From contig JBBCHM010000002.1 of assembly GCA_037200045.1 (NCBI GenBank), positions 733,241 to 797,240 on the forward strand: 64,000 nucleotides of DNA, written 5' to 3'. The stretch is from Rhizomicrobium sp. (GTDB lineage: Bacteria > Pseudomonadota > Alphaproteobacteria > Micropepsales > Micropepsaceae). A program made the translations under genes and the position numbers. Position 1 is the first letter of the stretch. Each line of letters opens with the position of its first letter. This document shows, in pieces, positions 27,907 through 38,996 of this stretch. The notes below the pieces were generated by a model. That model saw only the letters and a program-made list of their open reading frames with translations, ran no database searches and was not told the origin of the DNA.

Positions 27907-28348
27907 ATGAGTAGCGAAGACATGCCGGTCGGGCGCTCCGAAGAAATTCTGAAGCTCGCCAGCGATATCGTTGCAGCCTATGTCAGCAACAACCCCGTCG
28001 CGGTCGGGGACCTTCCCGCGATGATCAAGAGCGTCCACGCCCACCTTGGGCGGACTTTCCGGCATCGAAGGGGTTGACTTCGTCACCTCGCAGAAACCCG
28101 CGGTTCCCGTGAAGAAGTCGATCACGCCGGACTATCTGATCTGCCTGGAGGACGGCAAAAGGCTGAAGATGCTCAAGCGCTATCTGCGCTCGCGCTTCAA
28201 GCTGACGCCGGACCAGTACCGCGCCAAATGGGGCCTGCCGGCCGACTATCCGATGGTCGCCGCGAACTACGCCGCCAAGCGGTCCGAGTTCGCCAAGAAA
28301 ATCGGCCTGGGCCGCACATCGCCGCCCAAGAGCCGCCGCCGGGGCTAG
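27907..28348 (+). CDS. MucR/Ros family transcriptional regulator (one frameshift near 28050)
   Basis: A Ros/MucR-type H-NS-like regulator of about 146 residues. The N-terminal part MSSEDMPVGRSEEILKLASD and AMIKSVHAHLG is in one frame, and GVDFVTSQKPAVPVKKSIT, YLICLEDGKRLKMLKRYLR, TPDQYRAKWGLPADYPMVA in another; one extra base in CTTGGGCGG would join them. The zinc-finger region has Cys only once (ICLEDGK) and shows KRYLRSRF where zinc-binding members have His, so it probably folds without zinc, as described for the Mesorhizobium Ml proteins. Role: global regulator of surface or motility genes by family analogy. Confidence 0.88.
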
Positions 28349-28557
28349 GTGGACGGCGGCGGTCGGGCGCCGCCGTTCTTTTTCCGCAGGACGTAATTCA
28401 GCTTGCGCAGCGCGGCGTCGGAGAGGGCTGTGCGCGATGCGCCGGCCGGCCCCATCACGCTCGCCTCGGTGCCCGTCCTGGAATCGACGGCCGTCACCTT
28501 GACCACGCTGCCCTGCACGACGAATTCAACGTAGACCGCGCCGTCTTCCGGCGGCAT
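28345..28557 (-). CDS. Small protein following hemA (DUF6898-like)
   Basis: A 70-residue protein of unknown function starting [20 protein letters not shown] and continuing AVDSRTGTEASVMGPA and LSDAALRKLNYVLRKK. The ATG shares one base with the hemA stop (TGATG), so translation is coupled. Small proteins of this type after hemA are usual in alphaproteobacteria; I recall the DUF6898 name but cannot confirm it here. It converges with mucR, overlapping it by 4 bp. Confidence 0.7.
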   Translation of the reverse strand: MPPEDGAVYVEFVVQGSVVKVTAVDSRTGTEASVMGPAGASRTALSDAALRKLNYVLRKKNGGARPPPST

Positions 28558-29774
28558 CAGGCGGCGCGACTCAGCCGGTGCGCCGTCCAGACCTGATCCA
28601 GCGCCTGCACCAGCGCGTCCATCATCGCGTCGCTGTGCATCGGCGAAGGCGTGAAGCGCAGCCTTTCCTTGCCGCGCGGCACGGTGGGGAAGTTGATGGG
28701 CTGCACATAGATCGCGTGATCGCGCAACAGCGCGTCGGACACCGACTTGCACAGCGCCGCGTCGCCCACGAACACCGGAACGATGTGGCTTGGCGAATCC
28801 ATGACCGGCAATCCGGCCTCCGCGAACAGGCGCTTGAGCCGCGCGGCCCGCTCATGCAGGCGACCGCGCTCGACATCGCTGGCCTTCAGATGGCGGATGC
28901 TGGCGAGCACGCCGGCCGCGATCGCCGGCGCCAGCGAGGTCGTGAAGATGAAGCCGGGCGCGAAGGAACGGATGCAGTCGATGAGCTCCGACGAGGCCGC
29001 GATATAGCCGCCCATGACCCCGAACGCCTTGGCGAGCGTGCCCTCGATGATGTCGACGCGGTGCATCACCCCGTCGCGCGCCGCCACGCCGGCGCCGCGC
29101 GGACCATAGAGGCCGACGCCGTGGACTTCATCGAGATAGGTGAGGGCGCCGTATTTCTCGGCGAGGTCGCAGAAATCCGAAATCTTCCCGAAATCACCGT
29201 CCATCGAATAGACCGACTCGAAAGCGATCAGCTTGGGCGCCGCAGGATCGGCCGAAGCCAGCAGAGACTCCAGATGCTGAAGATCATTGTGGCGGAAGAG
29301 ATGCTTCTCCATGCCGCCATGTTTGATGCCTTCGATCATCGAGGCGTGGTTCAACTCGTCGGAGAACACGATCAACCCGGGAAGGATCTTCCCGAGCGTG
29401 GCGAGCGTCGCGTCGTTGGAGACATAGCCGGAGGTGAAGAGCAGCGCGGCGTCCTTGCCGTGCAGGTCGGCGAGCTCGCGCTCCAGCTCGACATGGTAGT
29501 GCGTGGTGCCAGAGATGTTGCGGGTGCCGCCGGCGCCGGCGCCGGTCGCGTCGATCGCCTCGTGCATGGCGGCGAGCACGACCGGGTGCTGGCCCATGCA
29601 CAGATAGTCGTTGCTGCACCACACCGTGATCGGCCGCTTGTCGGCATCGGTATAGAAATCGGCCTTGGGATAGCCGCCGCGCTGGCGCACGATGTCCGCG
29701 AAGATGCGGTAGCGCCCCTCGCGCCGCAGCCCGGCGAGCGCGTCGCGGAAGCGGGTGAGATAGGGAAACGACAT
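28557..29774 (-). CDS. hemA: 5-aminolevulinate synthase
   Basis: The PLP enzyme that condenses glycine and succinyl-CoA to 5-aminolevulinate, the first step of haem synthesis by the C4 (Shemin) route. The 405-residue frame has [17 protein letters not shown], the glycine-rich [27 protein letters not shown] and the PLP-lysine motif [17 protein letters not shown] chose ATG 29774 ([13 protein letters not shown]); the open frame runs further upstream without similarity. An FNR/FixK-like box lies 156 bp upstream, which fits oxygen control of haem synthesis known in Rhodobacter. Confidence 0.96.
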   Translation of the reverse strand: MSFPYLTRFRDALAGLRREGRYRIFADIVRQRGGYPKADFYTDADKRPITVWCSNDYLCMGQHPVVLAAMHEAIDATGAGAGGTRNISGTTHYHVELERELADLHGKDAALLFTSGYVSNDATLATLGKILPGLIVFSDELNHASMIEGIKHGGMEKHLFRHNDLQHLESLLASADPAAPKLIAFESVYSMDGDFGKISDFCDLAEKYGALTYLDEVHGVGLYGPRGAGVAARDGVMHRVDIIEGTLAKAFGVMGGYIAASSELIDCIRSFAPGFIFTTSLAPAIAAGVLASIRHLKASDVERGRLHERAARLKRLFAEAGLPVMDSPSHIVPVFVGDAALCKSVSDALLRDHAIYVQPINFPTVPRGKERLRFTPSPMHSDAMMDALVQALDQVWTAHRLSRAA

Positions 29775-29929
29775 ATTTCCAGTCCCGTGCAACCTTACCT
29801 GGGGCCGGCCCCGGCCGGATTCAACCGGGCCGGAAGATACCCCAATCCGCCCGGTGGAGCCTATGCCTTTTGTCACATGACTGGTCCTTGAGCCACACAT
29901 CATCGTGGCCGCGCGAGGCGCCGGATACC

Positions 29930-29943
29930 TTGATCTGGATCAC
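29930..29943. promoter_or_regulatory. Putative FNR/FixK box upstream of hemA
   Basis: TTGAT-CTGG-ATCAC matches the consensus TTGAT-N4-ATCAA except for the last base. It lies between the hemA start and the end of the neighbouring MarR gene (stop at 29967), so its target would be hemA. Confidence 0.55.
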
Positions 29944-29966
29944 CGCCCGTGGACCGGCCGGGGCGG

Positions 29967-30491
29967 CTAGAGGCGGAAGCGAACCTGGTCGACCCAGAAT
30001 CGCTCCAGGCGCCCCATCAGGGTGTTCAGCGCGACCATCGAATCGGACGGCAGATCCGCCACCACGCCCATCGACTGCTCGTGCCGGCAAAAGAGCGCGC
30101 GCAGCGCCGCGCGCACGCCTTCGCCCTTGACCGTGAGCGACAGCCGCACCGAGCGCCGGTCGGTCTCCGACGGCTTCTGATCGACATAGCCGTGGGTGAC
30201 GAGCTTCTTGAGATTGTAGGTGGCGTTCGTTCCCTGGTAGTGGCCGCGGGCGCGCAGATCGCCGGGCGCGAGGCTTTCCTCGCTGAAGTGATACAGCATG
30301 AGCGCCTGGACGCCGTTGATGTCCTGGATCTTCCGGCGATCGAGCTCGTCCTTCACCAGCTCCTGAAGGCCGCGGTGAAGCTTCTCGACAAGCTCGACGG
30401 TGCGGCCGCACCATTCGGCCTGCGGCCCGCCGAGAGGTTGGATCCGAAGGTATTGGGCGTGAGAGGCCATGGCTGGGTTCGCGTGAGACAT
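29967..30491 (-). CDS. MarR/LdtR-like winged-helix regulator (second of tandem pair)
   Basis: A 174-residue DNA-binding protein with the plan of LdtR-type MarR regulators: helical dimerisation ends and a central winged helix with LRARGHYQGTNATYNLKKLV as recognition region and KPSETDRRSVRLSLT in the wing. The C-terminus RLERFWVDQVRFRL is identical or nearly so to that of the next gene upstream (30554-31060), so they are duplicates. I chose ATG 30491. LdtR controls cell-wall transpeptidase genes in relatives; the target here is unknown. Confidence 0.88.
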   Translation of the reverse strand: MSHANPAMASHAQYLRIQPLGGPQAEWCGRTVELVEKLHRGLQELVKDELDRRKIQDINGVQALMLYHFSEESLAPGDLRARGHYQGTNATYNLKKLVTHGYVDQKPSETDRRSVRLSLTVKGEGVRAALRALFCRHEQSMGVVADLPSDSMVALNTLMGRLERFWVDQVRFRL

Positions 30492-30553
30492 TGCACGCGC
30501 ATGCTCTACCGCCGGCCTTTCCGACGTGTTGACGAGCCCCTTCGGAAAGATAC

Positions 30554-31060
30554 CTATAGCCGGAAGCGGACCTGGTCGATCCAGAAGCGCTCCAGACGCT
30601 TCAAGGTCACGTTCAAAAGGTCCAGATCGTTCGCCGCCACATTGCCGACCGCGTTCAGCGAGCCCAGATGACGCTCGAACAGCTCGCGCAGCGTGTCGCG
30701 CACCGCCTCGCCCTTGCGCGTCAGGCGCACCAGCACCGAACGGCGGTCGGCTTCCGAACGTTCGTGGTGGATGTAGCCGGACTCGACGAGCTTCTTGAGA
30801 TTGTACGACACGTTGGAGCCCAGATAGTGGCCCCGCGTGCGCAGCTCGCCGGCGGTCAGCTCCTGGTCGCCGACATTGAACAGGAGCAGCGCCTGGACGC
30901 TGTTGATCTCCCGCTCGTCGCGGCGGTCCAGTTCGTCCTTGATCACATCGAGCAGTTGGCGATGCAGACGCTCGACCAGATTGAGCGTCTCCAGATAGTA
31001 CTTCGCTTCCACGCGGGCGCTCTCGAGCACCGCGGTCTGCGGTTTCGTGAATGCTGTCAT
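30554..31060 (-). CDS. MarR/LdtR-like winged-helix regulator (first of tandem pair)
   Basis: A 168-residue paralogue of the previous gene. The matching blocks are LVERLHRQLLDVIKDELDRR, LRTRGHYLGSNVSYNLKKLV, RSEADRRSVLVRLTRKGE and the end RLERFWIDQVRFRL. It has a good ribosome site (GGAAG) before ATG 31060. The two genes are in the same direction, 62 bp apart. Duplication with divergence in the N-terminal arm suggests different effectors or heterodimers. Confidence 0.9.
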   Translation of the reverse strand: MTAFTKPQTAVLESARVEAKYYLETLNLVERLHRQLLDVIKDELDRRDEREINSVQALLLFNVGDQELTAGELRTRGHYLGSNVSYNLKKLVESGYIHHERSEADRRSVLVRLTRKGEAVRDTLRELFERHLGSLNAVGNVAANDLDLLNVTLKRLERFWIDQVRFRL

Positions 31061-31129
31061 CGTCTTCCTTCCGCTTTTTGCGGAAGCCCACCTTTGTTAT
31101 GCTGACAGAGTAGGAGCGATTTCTTAAAA

Positions 31130-31145
31130 GGCGGTAAAAACCGCC
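31130..31145 (-). terminator. Intrinsic terminator after the acyl-CoA dehydrogenase gene
   Basis: On the minus strand GGCGGT-TTTT-ACCGCC is followed by a TTTT run, 14 bp after the stop at 31159. Confidence 0.6.
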
Positions 31146-31158
31146 GCATTGCAGCGTA

Positions 31159-33650
<2,492 letters not shown>

Positions 33651-33689
33651 GGCGGGGCTCATAAAGCATGGATATGCGCGCGTCCAGTA

Positions 33690-33769
33690 GAGGCGATGTA
33701 AATCGCCTCCCGGTCAACGCCTTCCACATGCTTTGGTTTACCGCGCGTATCCCACCAAAGAGGTGGGAT
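33690..33769 (-). terminator. Two hairpins between tetR and the lipoprotein gene
   Basis: Two perfect stems: GAGGCGAT-GTAA-ATCGCCTC (33690-33709) and ATCCCACC-AAAGA-GGTGGGAT (33749-33769, next to the tetR stop at 33774). The second is a probable terminator of the tetR transcript; neither has a strong U-tract. Confidence 0.5.
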
Positions 33770-33773
33770 TAAC

Positions 33774-34379
33774 TCAATCCCGCCGGGTCGAAAACAGGCT
33801 GCGCAGGATGATTTCCGCGCGCGACGGCAGCACATCCAGTCCGGATTTGCGCTGACCCAGATCGATGACGTTTCGCAGGATTAGCATCGCCAGGCCGTGC
33901 ACGGCGGCCCAGACCGCAAGTCCGAGCGCGGAATCGTGCAGCGCCGCGCCGATTTCGGCGCCGATGGCGTCGGCGGCGGTACCGAGCTCGGGAAAGGCGT
34001 CGCGGTTGGGAAGCTGCGGCCCAAACATCAGGCTGGTCAATTCGGGCCGGCGGACCACGAAGCGCATATAGGCCGCGCCGATCTTGGCGATGCGGTCGGA
34101 TTCGGCGCCGGTCGAACTGCCGGCCGCCTGCAGATCGCCGCGCAGCTCGACGAAGCCTTCGATGGCGAGCTCGACTAGGAGCGATTCATGATTGGGGAAA
34201 TGACGATAGGGAGCGGCATGGCTTACGCCGGCGCGGCGCGCGACGGCCCGCAGGCTGAGCTGCGCCAAGGACTCTTCTTCGAGAATCTTCCGCGCCGCGT
34301 CGAGAAGCGCGTTGCGCAGATCACCGTGATGATAGGCCCGCGTGCGCACGGGCTGCGCGACCGGATTTGTGCTGTCCAT
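33774..34379 (-). CDS. TetR/AcrR family transcriptional regulator
   Basis: A 201-residue regulator with an N-terminal HTH (DAARKILEEESLAQLSLRAV, RRAGVSHAAPYRHFPNHESL) and a TetR_C-like ligand domain. I chose ATG 34379 because AGAAGG lies 5 bp upstream; GTG 34394 is also open. The ATG shares a base with the stop of the upstream oxidoreductase gene (TGATG), so it is the last gene of a chain MFS - oxidoreductase - tetR. It may control that unit or the adjoining valine-type genes. Confidence 0.9.
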   Translation of the reverse strand: MDSTNPVAQPVRTRAYHHGDLRNALLDAARKILEEESLAQLSLRAVARRAGVSHAAPYRHFPNHESLLVELAIEGFVELRGDLQAAGSSTGAESDRIAKIGAAYMRFVVRRPELTSLMFGPQLPNRDAFPELGTAADAIGAEIGAALHDSALGLAVWAAVHGLAMLILRNVIDLGQRKSGLDVLPSRAEIILRSLFSTRRD

Positions 34380-35257
34380 CAATCCTTCTTCCACTGTGCT
34401 TCCTGTCTCGCGAAGAGGCTGGACGTGTCCCAGCGCTTGCCGCCCATCGCCTCAACCTCCGCGTAAAACTGATCCACCAGGGATGTAACAGGAAGCGTCG
34501 TTCCGTTCCGGCGCGCCTCGTCCAGGCAGATCGCAAGGTCTTTTCGCATCCACTCTACGGCGAAACCATGTCGAAACTGTCCCAAGAGCATGGTCGCGTG
34601 GCGATTTTCCATCTGCCAGGACTGCGCCGCGCCTTTCGAAATGACCTCGACAACGGCGAGGGGATCGAGGCCCGCGGCGCGCGCGAAACTCAGTCCTTCG
34701 GACAGCGCCTGCACCAGGCCCGCGATGCAGATCTGGTTGACCATCTTGGTCAATTGTCCCGCGCCGGCTTCGCCCATCAGGCGGCATTGCCGCGCATAGG
34801 CGGCCATTACCAGCTCGCCCTTGGCATAGGCCGCGGCCGATCCGCCGCACATGATCGTCAACTGTCCGTTCTTGGCGCCCTGCTCTCCGCCGGAGACCGG
34901 CGCGTCGAGAAAATACATGCCGCGCCGCAGCGCTTCTTCCGCGAGCTCGCGCGCCAGACCGGCGGAGGCGGTGGTGTGGTCGATGAAGACCGCGTCGCGC
35001 TTCATGGTGATGAAGGCGCCGTGCCGGCCGGTGGCGACTTCGCGGACATCCGCGTCGCGGCCGACGCAGGCCAGCACGACATCGGCGTTCGCCGCGGCCT
35101 CGGCCGGCGTCGGCGCCGAGACGCCGCCGAACTCCTCGACCCAGCGCTCGGCCTTGGCGGCGGTGCGGTTGAAGACGGTCAGATCGTGGCCGGCGCGCTT
35201 GAGATGACCCGCCATCGGGTAGCCCATCACGCCGAGACCGAGGAAAGCGATGCGCAT
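34379..35257 (-). CDS. NAD(P)-dependent beta-hydroxyacid dehydrogenase (3-hydroxyisobutyrate dehydrogenase family)
   Basis: A 292-residue dehydrogenase with the Rossmann motif IAFLGLGVMGYPMAGHL at the N-terminus, the substrate motif FLDAPVSGGEQGAKNGQLTI near 120-139 and the catalytic Lys in GQLTKMVNQICIAG near 170. By family it oxidises 3-hydroxyisobutyrate or reduces tartronate/succinate semialdehydes. The ATG shares one base with the MFS stop (TAATG) and its stop shares one with tetR. Confidence 0.93.
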   Translation of the reverse strand: MRIAFLGLGVMGYPMAGHLKRAGHDLTVFNRTAAKAERWVEEFGGVSAPTPAEAAANADVVLACVGRDADVREVATGRHGAFITMKRDAVFIDHTTASAGLARELAEEALRRGMYFLDAPVSGGEQGAKNGQLTIMCGGSAAAYAKGELVMAAYARQCRLMGEAGAGQLTKMVNQICIAGLVQALSEGLSFARAAGLDPLAVVEVISKGAAQSWQMENRHATMLLGQFRHGFAVEWMRKDLAICLDEARRNGTTLPVTSLVDQFYAEVEAMGGKRWDTSSLFARQEAQWKKD

Positions 35258-36822
35258 TATTCCATGACCTCCGCGGCGGGCTGTGGCGCGCCCGACTGGA
35301 ACGTCGGACGCTTCATCAGCCAGATGATCAGAATGGTCGGCAGGCTGACATAGAACATGAACAGGAAATCGTTCTGGAAGCCGAACACCTGCGCCCGGTA
35401 TTCGATCATGTTGTTCAGGTTGGCAAGCCCGAACGGGATCTGCGGGCTCATCATCAGCGACGGACCGTTGACGCCCAGCGCGCGATTGAATGTCGAGGCG
35501 TATTGGCCCATCGCCGCATGCGCGGCCTGGACGCTGTCTCCCAGCACCGAGGTCGTCACGCTGACGCCGATGGCGCTGCCGACATTGCGCATCAGATTGG
35601 TCAGCGCCGTGCCGTCGGTGCGGTACTGCGCCCCGAGCGTCGCGAAGGCGGTGAGATTCATCGGCACGAAGACCAGGCCCATGCCGAGACCCTGGATGAA
35701 CGTCACCCAGATCAGCGTCCAATCGTCGATCTGCGGCGTCCAGCCGGCCATGTCCCACATCGACCAGGACAGCATGCCGGCGCCGATCGTCATGAGAAGA
35801 CGTGGATCGACGCGCAGCGCGACGCGGCCGGCGAACATCATGGCGAACATCGTGCCGAAGCCGCGCGGCGCCATCAGCATGCCGGTCTGGTAGACGCTGT
35901 AGCCGGCGAGATTTTGCAGGAACGGCGGCAGCAACGCCGAACTCGCGAGCAAGACGGCGCCGAGCGCGAACATCAGCACAAGGCCGAACAGGAAGTTGCG
36001 GTCGGCGAATATTCCCGGCGGGATGAACGGCTTGGAGGCCGTCAGCATGTGCGCGAGGAAGAGATAGATGCCGATGCCGGCGATCAGCGCCTCCAGGATG
36101 ATCTCGCCCGAGCCGAACCAGCCCTGGTCGGTGCCGCGATCCAGCACGAGCTGGAGGGAAGCCAGCCCCACGGCGAGCGCGCCGAAACCGAACCAGTCGA
36201 AGCGCAAACCCTGATCGTGGGGACTGTCCTTGAAGAACAGCCAGATGCCGGTGACGGCGGCGACGCCGAACGGCACGTTGACGTAGAACACCCAGCGCCA
36301 GCTATAGGCCTCGGTCAGATAACCGCCGAGCGTCGGGCCCAGGATCGGGCCGAGCATCACGCCCATGCCCCAGATCGCCATGATGTTGCCGCGCTTGTGC
36401 GGCGGAAACAGATCGAGCATCACCGCCTGGCTGAGCGGCGACAGCGCCGCGCCGAAGCATCCCTGCAGCAGGCGGAACAGGACCATCTGTTCGAGCGACT
36501 GCGCCGCGCCGCACATCATCGAGGTGATGGTGAATCCGGCCAGCGAGACCAGGAGGAAGTTGCGCTTGCCGAAGCGCGAGGCGATCCAGCCGACCGGCGC
36601 GGTCATGATCGCGGCCGCGACGATGTAGGAGGTCAGCACCCAGGTGATCTGGTCGCGCGACGCCGACAATTCGCCCTGCATATAGGGCAGCGCGACATTG
36701 GCGATCGTCGAGTCGAGGGCCTGCATCAGCGTGCCGGCCATCGAGGCGGCCAGCACGATCCACAGCTCTACCTTGTTCTCGTAGGAGTCGGCGGTATGGA
36801 TGGTCGCTGCATGCGCCGACAT
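35257..36822 (-). CDS. emrB: DHA2 family MFS multidrug transporter (EmrB/QacA type)
   Basis: A 521-residue drug:H+ antiporter with 14 predicted TM segments. The family motifs are LDSTIANVALPYMQGEL near residue 38 (motif D1) and GWIASRFGKRNFLL near 79 (motif A), with GPILGPTLGGYL near 157 (motif C). It lies 13 bp after the EmrA-like adaptor, so together they form a tripartite pump with an outer-membrane channel not in this window. The marR gene starts the operon. Confidence 0.94.
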   Translation of the reverse strand: MSAHAATIHTADSYENKVELWIVLAASMAGTLMQALDSTIANVALPYMQGELSASRDQITWVLTSYIVAAAIMTAPVGWIASRFGKRNFLLVSLAGFTITSMMCGAAQSLEQMVLFRLLQGCFGAALSPLSQAVMLDLFPPHKRGNIMAIWGMGVMLGPILGPTLGGYLTEAYSWRWVFYVNVPFGVAAVTGIWLFFKDSPHDQGLRFDWFGFGALAVGLASLQLVLDRGTDQGWFGSGEIILEALIAGIGIYLFLAHMLTASKPFIPPGIFADRNFLFGLVLMFALGAVLLASSALLPPFLQNLAGYSVYQTGMLMAPRGFGTMFAMMFAGRVALRVDPRLLMTIGAGMLSWSMWDMAGWTPQIDDWTLIWVTFIQGLGMGLVFVPMNLTAFATLGAQYRTDGTALTNLMRNVGSAIGVSVTTSVLGDSVQAAHAAMGQYASTFNRALGVNGPSLMMSPQIPFGLANLNNMIEYRAQVFGFQNDFLFMFYVSLPTILIIWLMKRPTFQSGAPQPAAEVME

Positions 36823-36835
36823 CGCGGTATCTCTG

Positions 36836-37972
36836 TCAGATGCTGTCGAGCAGACGCGACCAGCGGCGATGTCCGGTGTCGATCGAGATCACCGTGCTGA
36901 GGCCGGCGCGCAGCGGGACGTTGCAGGAATTCTTCGTGACGCGGACGCGGACCGGAACGCGCTGGACGACCTTCACCCAATTGCCGCTCGCGTTCTCGGC
37001 CGGCAGGGCCGAGAACTGCGAATCGCTGCCGGCGCTGATCGAATCCACCACGCCGCTGAATTCGCAGCCCGGATAGGTGTCGACGGAGAAATCCACCGGA
37101 TTGCCCTTGCGGACATAGGTGAGCTCGGTCTCCTTCAGATTGGCCTCGACCCAGACGTTCTTGCTGGCGATGAGGCCGACCGCGCTGGTCGTGGTGAAGG
37201 CGGACATCGCCGAGATCACCAGCGTGCCCGGCTGCAGCGAATCCACTTCGCTGACGATGCCGTCGAACGGGGCGCGCACCACCGTGTGGTCGAGCTGGCG
37301 CTGCGCCTCGGCCACGGCGGCCAAGGCGCGCATATAGGCCGGCGTCTGGGTCGCGGGAATGTCGAGATTATTGTTGAGCTGGGCCAGGGTCTGGCGCGCC
37401 TGCTGCTGCAGCGACACGACCATCGCCTGGGCGCTTTGCAGGGCGCCGCGCGCCTGATCGACCTGGGTGCCGGCGATGGCGTTCTGGCGCTGCAGCGCGA
37501 GATAGCGCGCATAGGTCTTGGAATTCAGGTCGACCTGGGCCTGCTGCGACGCCATCTGGCCGAGGATCGAGCGGTATTGCGCCTTGGTGCCCTCGACGTC
37601 CTGGACAGTCTGCGCGAGCGCCGCCTTGGCGTTGTCGAGCGCGATCTGGAAGGGACGGGGATCGAGGCGGAAGAGAACGTCGCCGGCCTTGACCTGCTGG
37701 CCCTCATGCACATCGACGTCCTGCACGAGGCCCGACACGTCGGTCGAGACCATCAGCTTGGCGGCGTGCACATAGGCGTCGTCCGACGACACATAGCGGC
37801 CGCCGGTCAGATAGAAATAGAGGGCCAATGCGAGGATGAGGGCCAGGCCCCAGATCATGGCGATGCGGCGCAGGCGGGCCTTGTCGGCCCAAATCGACGC
37901 GGCCCAATCGCGCACGCGGGTGCCCATGCCGGGCGCGGCGTAGCCGACGGAATCGGTTCTCATAGCGGACAT
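36836..37972 (-). CDS. emrA: HlyD family efflux adaptor (EmrA type)
   Basis: A 378-residue periplasmic adaptor. A cytoplasmic N-terminus is followed by one TM segment (IAMIWGLALILALALYFYL, about residues 38-56), the lipoyl part DDAYVHAAKLMVSTDVSGLV, a long helical hairpin rich in Ala/Gln, and the barrel with VRAPFDGIVSEVDSLQPGT. ATG 37972 is chosen as it gives the normal EmrA N-terminus. It is 11 bp from the marR stop and 13 bp before emrB. Confidence 0.93.
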   Translation of the reverse strand: MSAMRTDSVGYAAPGMGTRVRDWAASIWADKARLRRIAMIWGLALILALALYFYLTGGRYVSSDDAYVHAAKLMVSTDVSGLVQDVDVHEGQQVKAGDVLFRLDPRPFQIALDNAKAALAQTVQDVEGTKAQYRSILGQMASQQAQVDLNSKTYARYLALQRQNAIAGTQVDQARGALQSAQAMVVSLQQQARQTLAQLNNNLDIPATQTPAYMRALAAVAEAQRQLDHTVVRAPFDGIVSEVDSLQPGTLVISAMSAFTTTSAVGLIASKNVWVEANLKETELTYVRKGNPVDFSVDTYPGCEFSGVVDSISAGSDSQFSALPAENASGNWVKVVQRVPVRVRVTKNSCNVPLRAGLSTVISIDTGHRRWSRLLDSI

Positions 37973-37983
37973 GACGGTGCTTT

Positions 37984-38454
37984 CTATTCTCCGGCCTCTA
38001 CCAGCGCATGGTCTGACAGGGCTTCGTTTGCGATATTTTCCTTGATCACCAGCAGCGCGTCGATCAGCTCTTCGCGGGTCTTGTCGTCGAGGCCGGCGAT
38101 GATGCGTTCGCTCATCGTCTCGCGCGTATGGGTGATGGTTTCCAGTACCGGTTTTGCCGCAGGCAACAGATGAAGCCGCCGGATGCGGCGGTCGAAGGGA
38201 TCGCTGCGCCGCTCCACCATGCCGCGGGCTTCGAGCCGGTCGACGAGCCGGGCGACCGTCATCGGCTCGACCTCGCAGATCGCCGCCAGCTCGTTCTGCG
38301 ACATGCCCGGCTGCTTTTCCAAGCGCGACAGGATGATCCACTGCGCCCGCGTCATGGCGTTGCTGGCACGCGCCTTCTGGTCGAACAGGGTGCGCATGGC
38401 CCGCGCCACGTCGTGCAGGATGATCAGGAGATCGCGGTCGAACGATTCGGACAT
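37984..38454 (-). CDS. MarR family regulator of the emrAB operon
   Basis: A 156-residue winged-helix protein with AQWIILSRLEKQPGMSQNEL, the recognition helix VEPMTVARLVDRLEARGMV and the wing DPFDRRIRRLHLL. It is the first gene of marR-emrA-emrB. A palindromic site lies 21-48 bp upstream (38475-38502) and probably mediates autorepression, as for EmrR/MprA-type proteins. Confidence 0.93.
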   Translation of the reverse strand: MSESFDRDLLIILHDVARAMRTLFDQKARASNAMTRAQWIILSRLEKQPGMSQNELAAICEVEPMTVARLVDRLEARGMVERRSDPFDRRIRRLHLLPAAKPVLETITHTRETMSERIIAGLDDKTREELIDALLVIKENIANEALSDHALVEAGE

Positions 38455-38474
38455 GGGCTCAAATTCTTAAGCAG

Positions 38475-38502
38475 TGATAACATAAGGGACGTTATATTAT
38501 CA
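38475..38502. promoter_or_regulatory. Palindromic operator before marR-emrAB
   Basis: TGATAA (38475-38480) and TTATCA (38497-38502) are inverted around an AT-rich centre; an inner pair CATAA/TTATA widens the symmetry. The site lies in an AT-rich island between the divergent-facing ends of marR (start 38454) and the modE-like stop (38512), the expected place for the MarR operator and promoter. Confidence 0.55.
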
Positions 38503-38511
38503 TACAAGACC

Positions 38512-38910
38512 TTAAGCCGGCTTCCTTTCGAATTTCTTGCCGCGCTGCGGCGCCGATCTTCGGCCTTTCCGCTGGGACGCCAAGGCATTGGCCAGGGCTT
38601 TCAGGTCCCGGGCCGCAGCGCCGCCAGCCGCGCTCTCCACCCGCCGGTACCGCGCGACCACGGTGCGTCCCAGGGGCGACAGGCGGGCCCCTCCGCCGTC
38701 CTTGCCGCCGGTTGCGGTCTCGGACAGCTTCTCGCCGAACATATCGTCCAGCGCCTTCAGAAGCAGCCAGGCGCGGCGATAGCTCATCTTCATGCGGGCC
38801 GCGGCTTTGCGGATCGAGCCGGTCTCCGCCACCAGCTCCAGGAGCCGTACCTTGCCGGGGCCGAGCTGTGTGCCGTCGGCGAAGTCGATGCGAATCGTCA
38901 GGCGCGTCAT
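38512..38910 (-). CDS. ModE-like winged-helix (LysR-type HTH) regulator
   Basis: A 132-residue protein matching the N-terminal DNA-binding domain of ModE: RIDFADGTQLGPGKVRLLEL, SIRKAAARMKMSYRRAWLLL and LSPLGRTVVARYRRVE. The C-terminal molybdate-binding TOBE domains are absent, so it may not sense molybdate. The end is Lys/Arg-rich. ATG 38910 is chosen; the upstream extension has no similarity. Confidence 0.88.
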   Translation of the reverse strand: MTRLTIRIDFADGTQLGPGKVRLLELVAETGSIRKAAARMKMSYRRAWLLLKALDDMFGEKLSETATGGKDGGGARLSPLGRTVVARYRRVESAAGGAAARDLKALANALASQRKGRRSAPQRGKKFERKPA

Positions 38911-38939
38911 GGCGCGAAATATGGAGCGCGGCCCGCGCA

Positions 38940-38971
38940 AAAGAAAACAGGGGCGGACTTTCGTCCGCCCC
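38940..38971 (-). terminator. Strong rho-independent terminator after pstS
   Basis: On the minus strand GGGGCGGAC-GAAA-GTCCGCCCC (perfect 9-bp stem with a GNRA tetraloop) is followed by TGTTTTCTTT. It lies about 25 bp after the pstS stop. Confidence 0.85.
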
Positions 38972-38996
38972 TGCCCTCACACCAAGGGAGGTGTTC

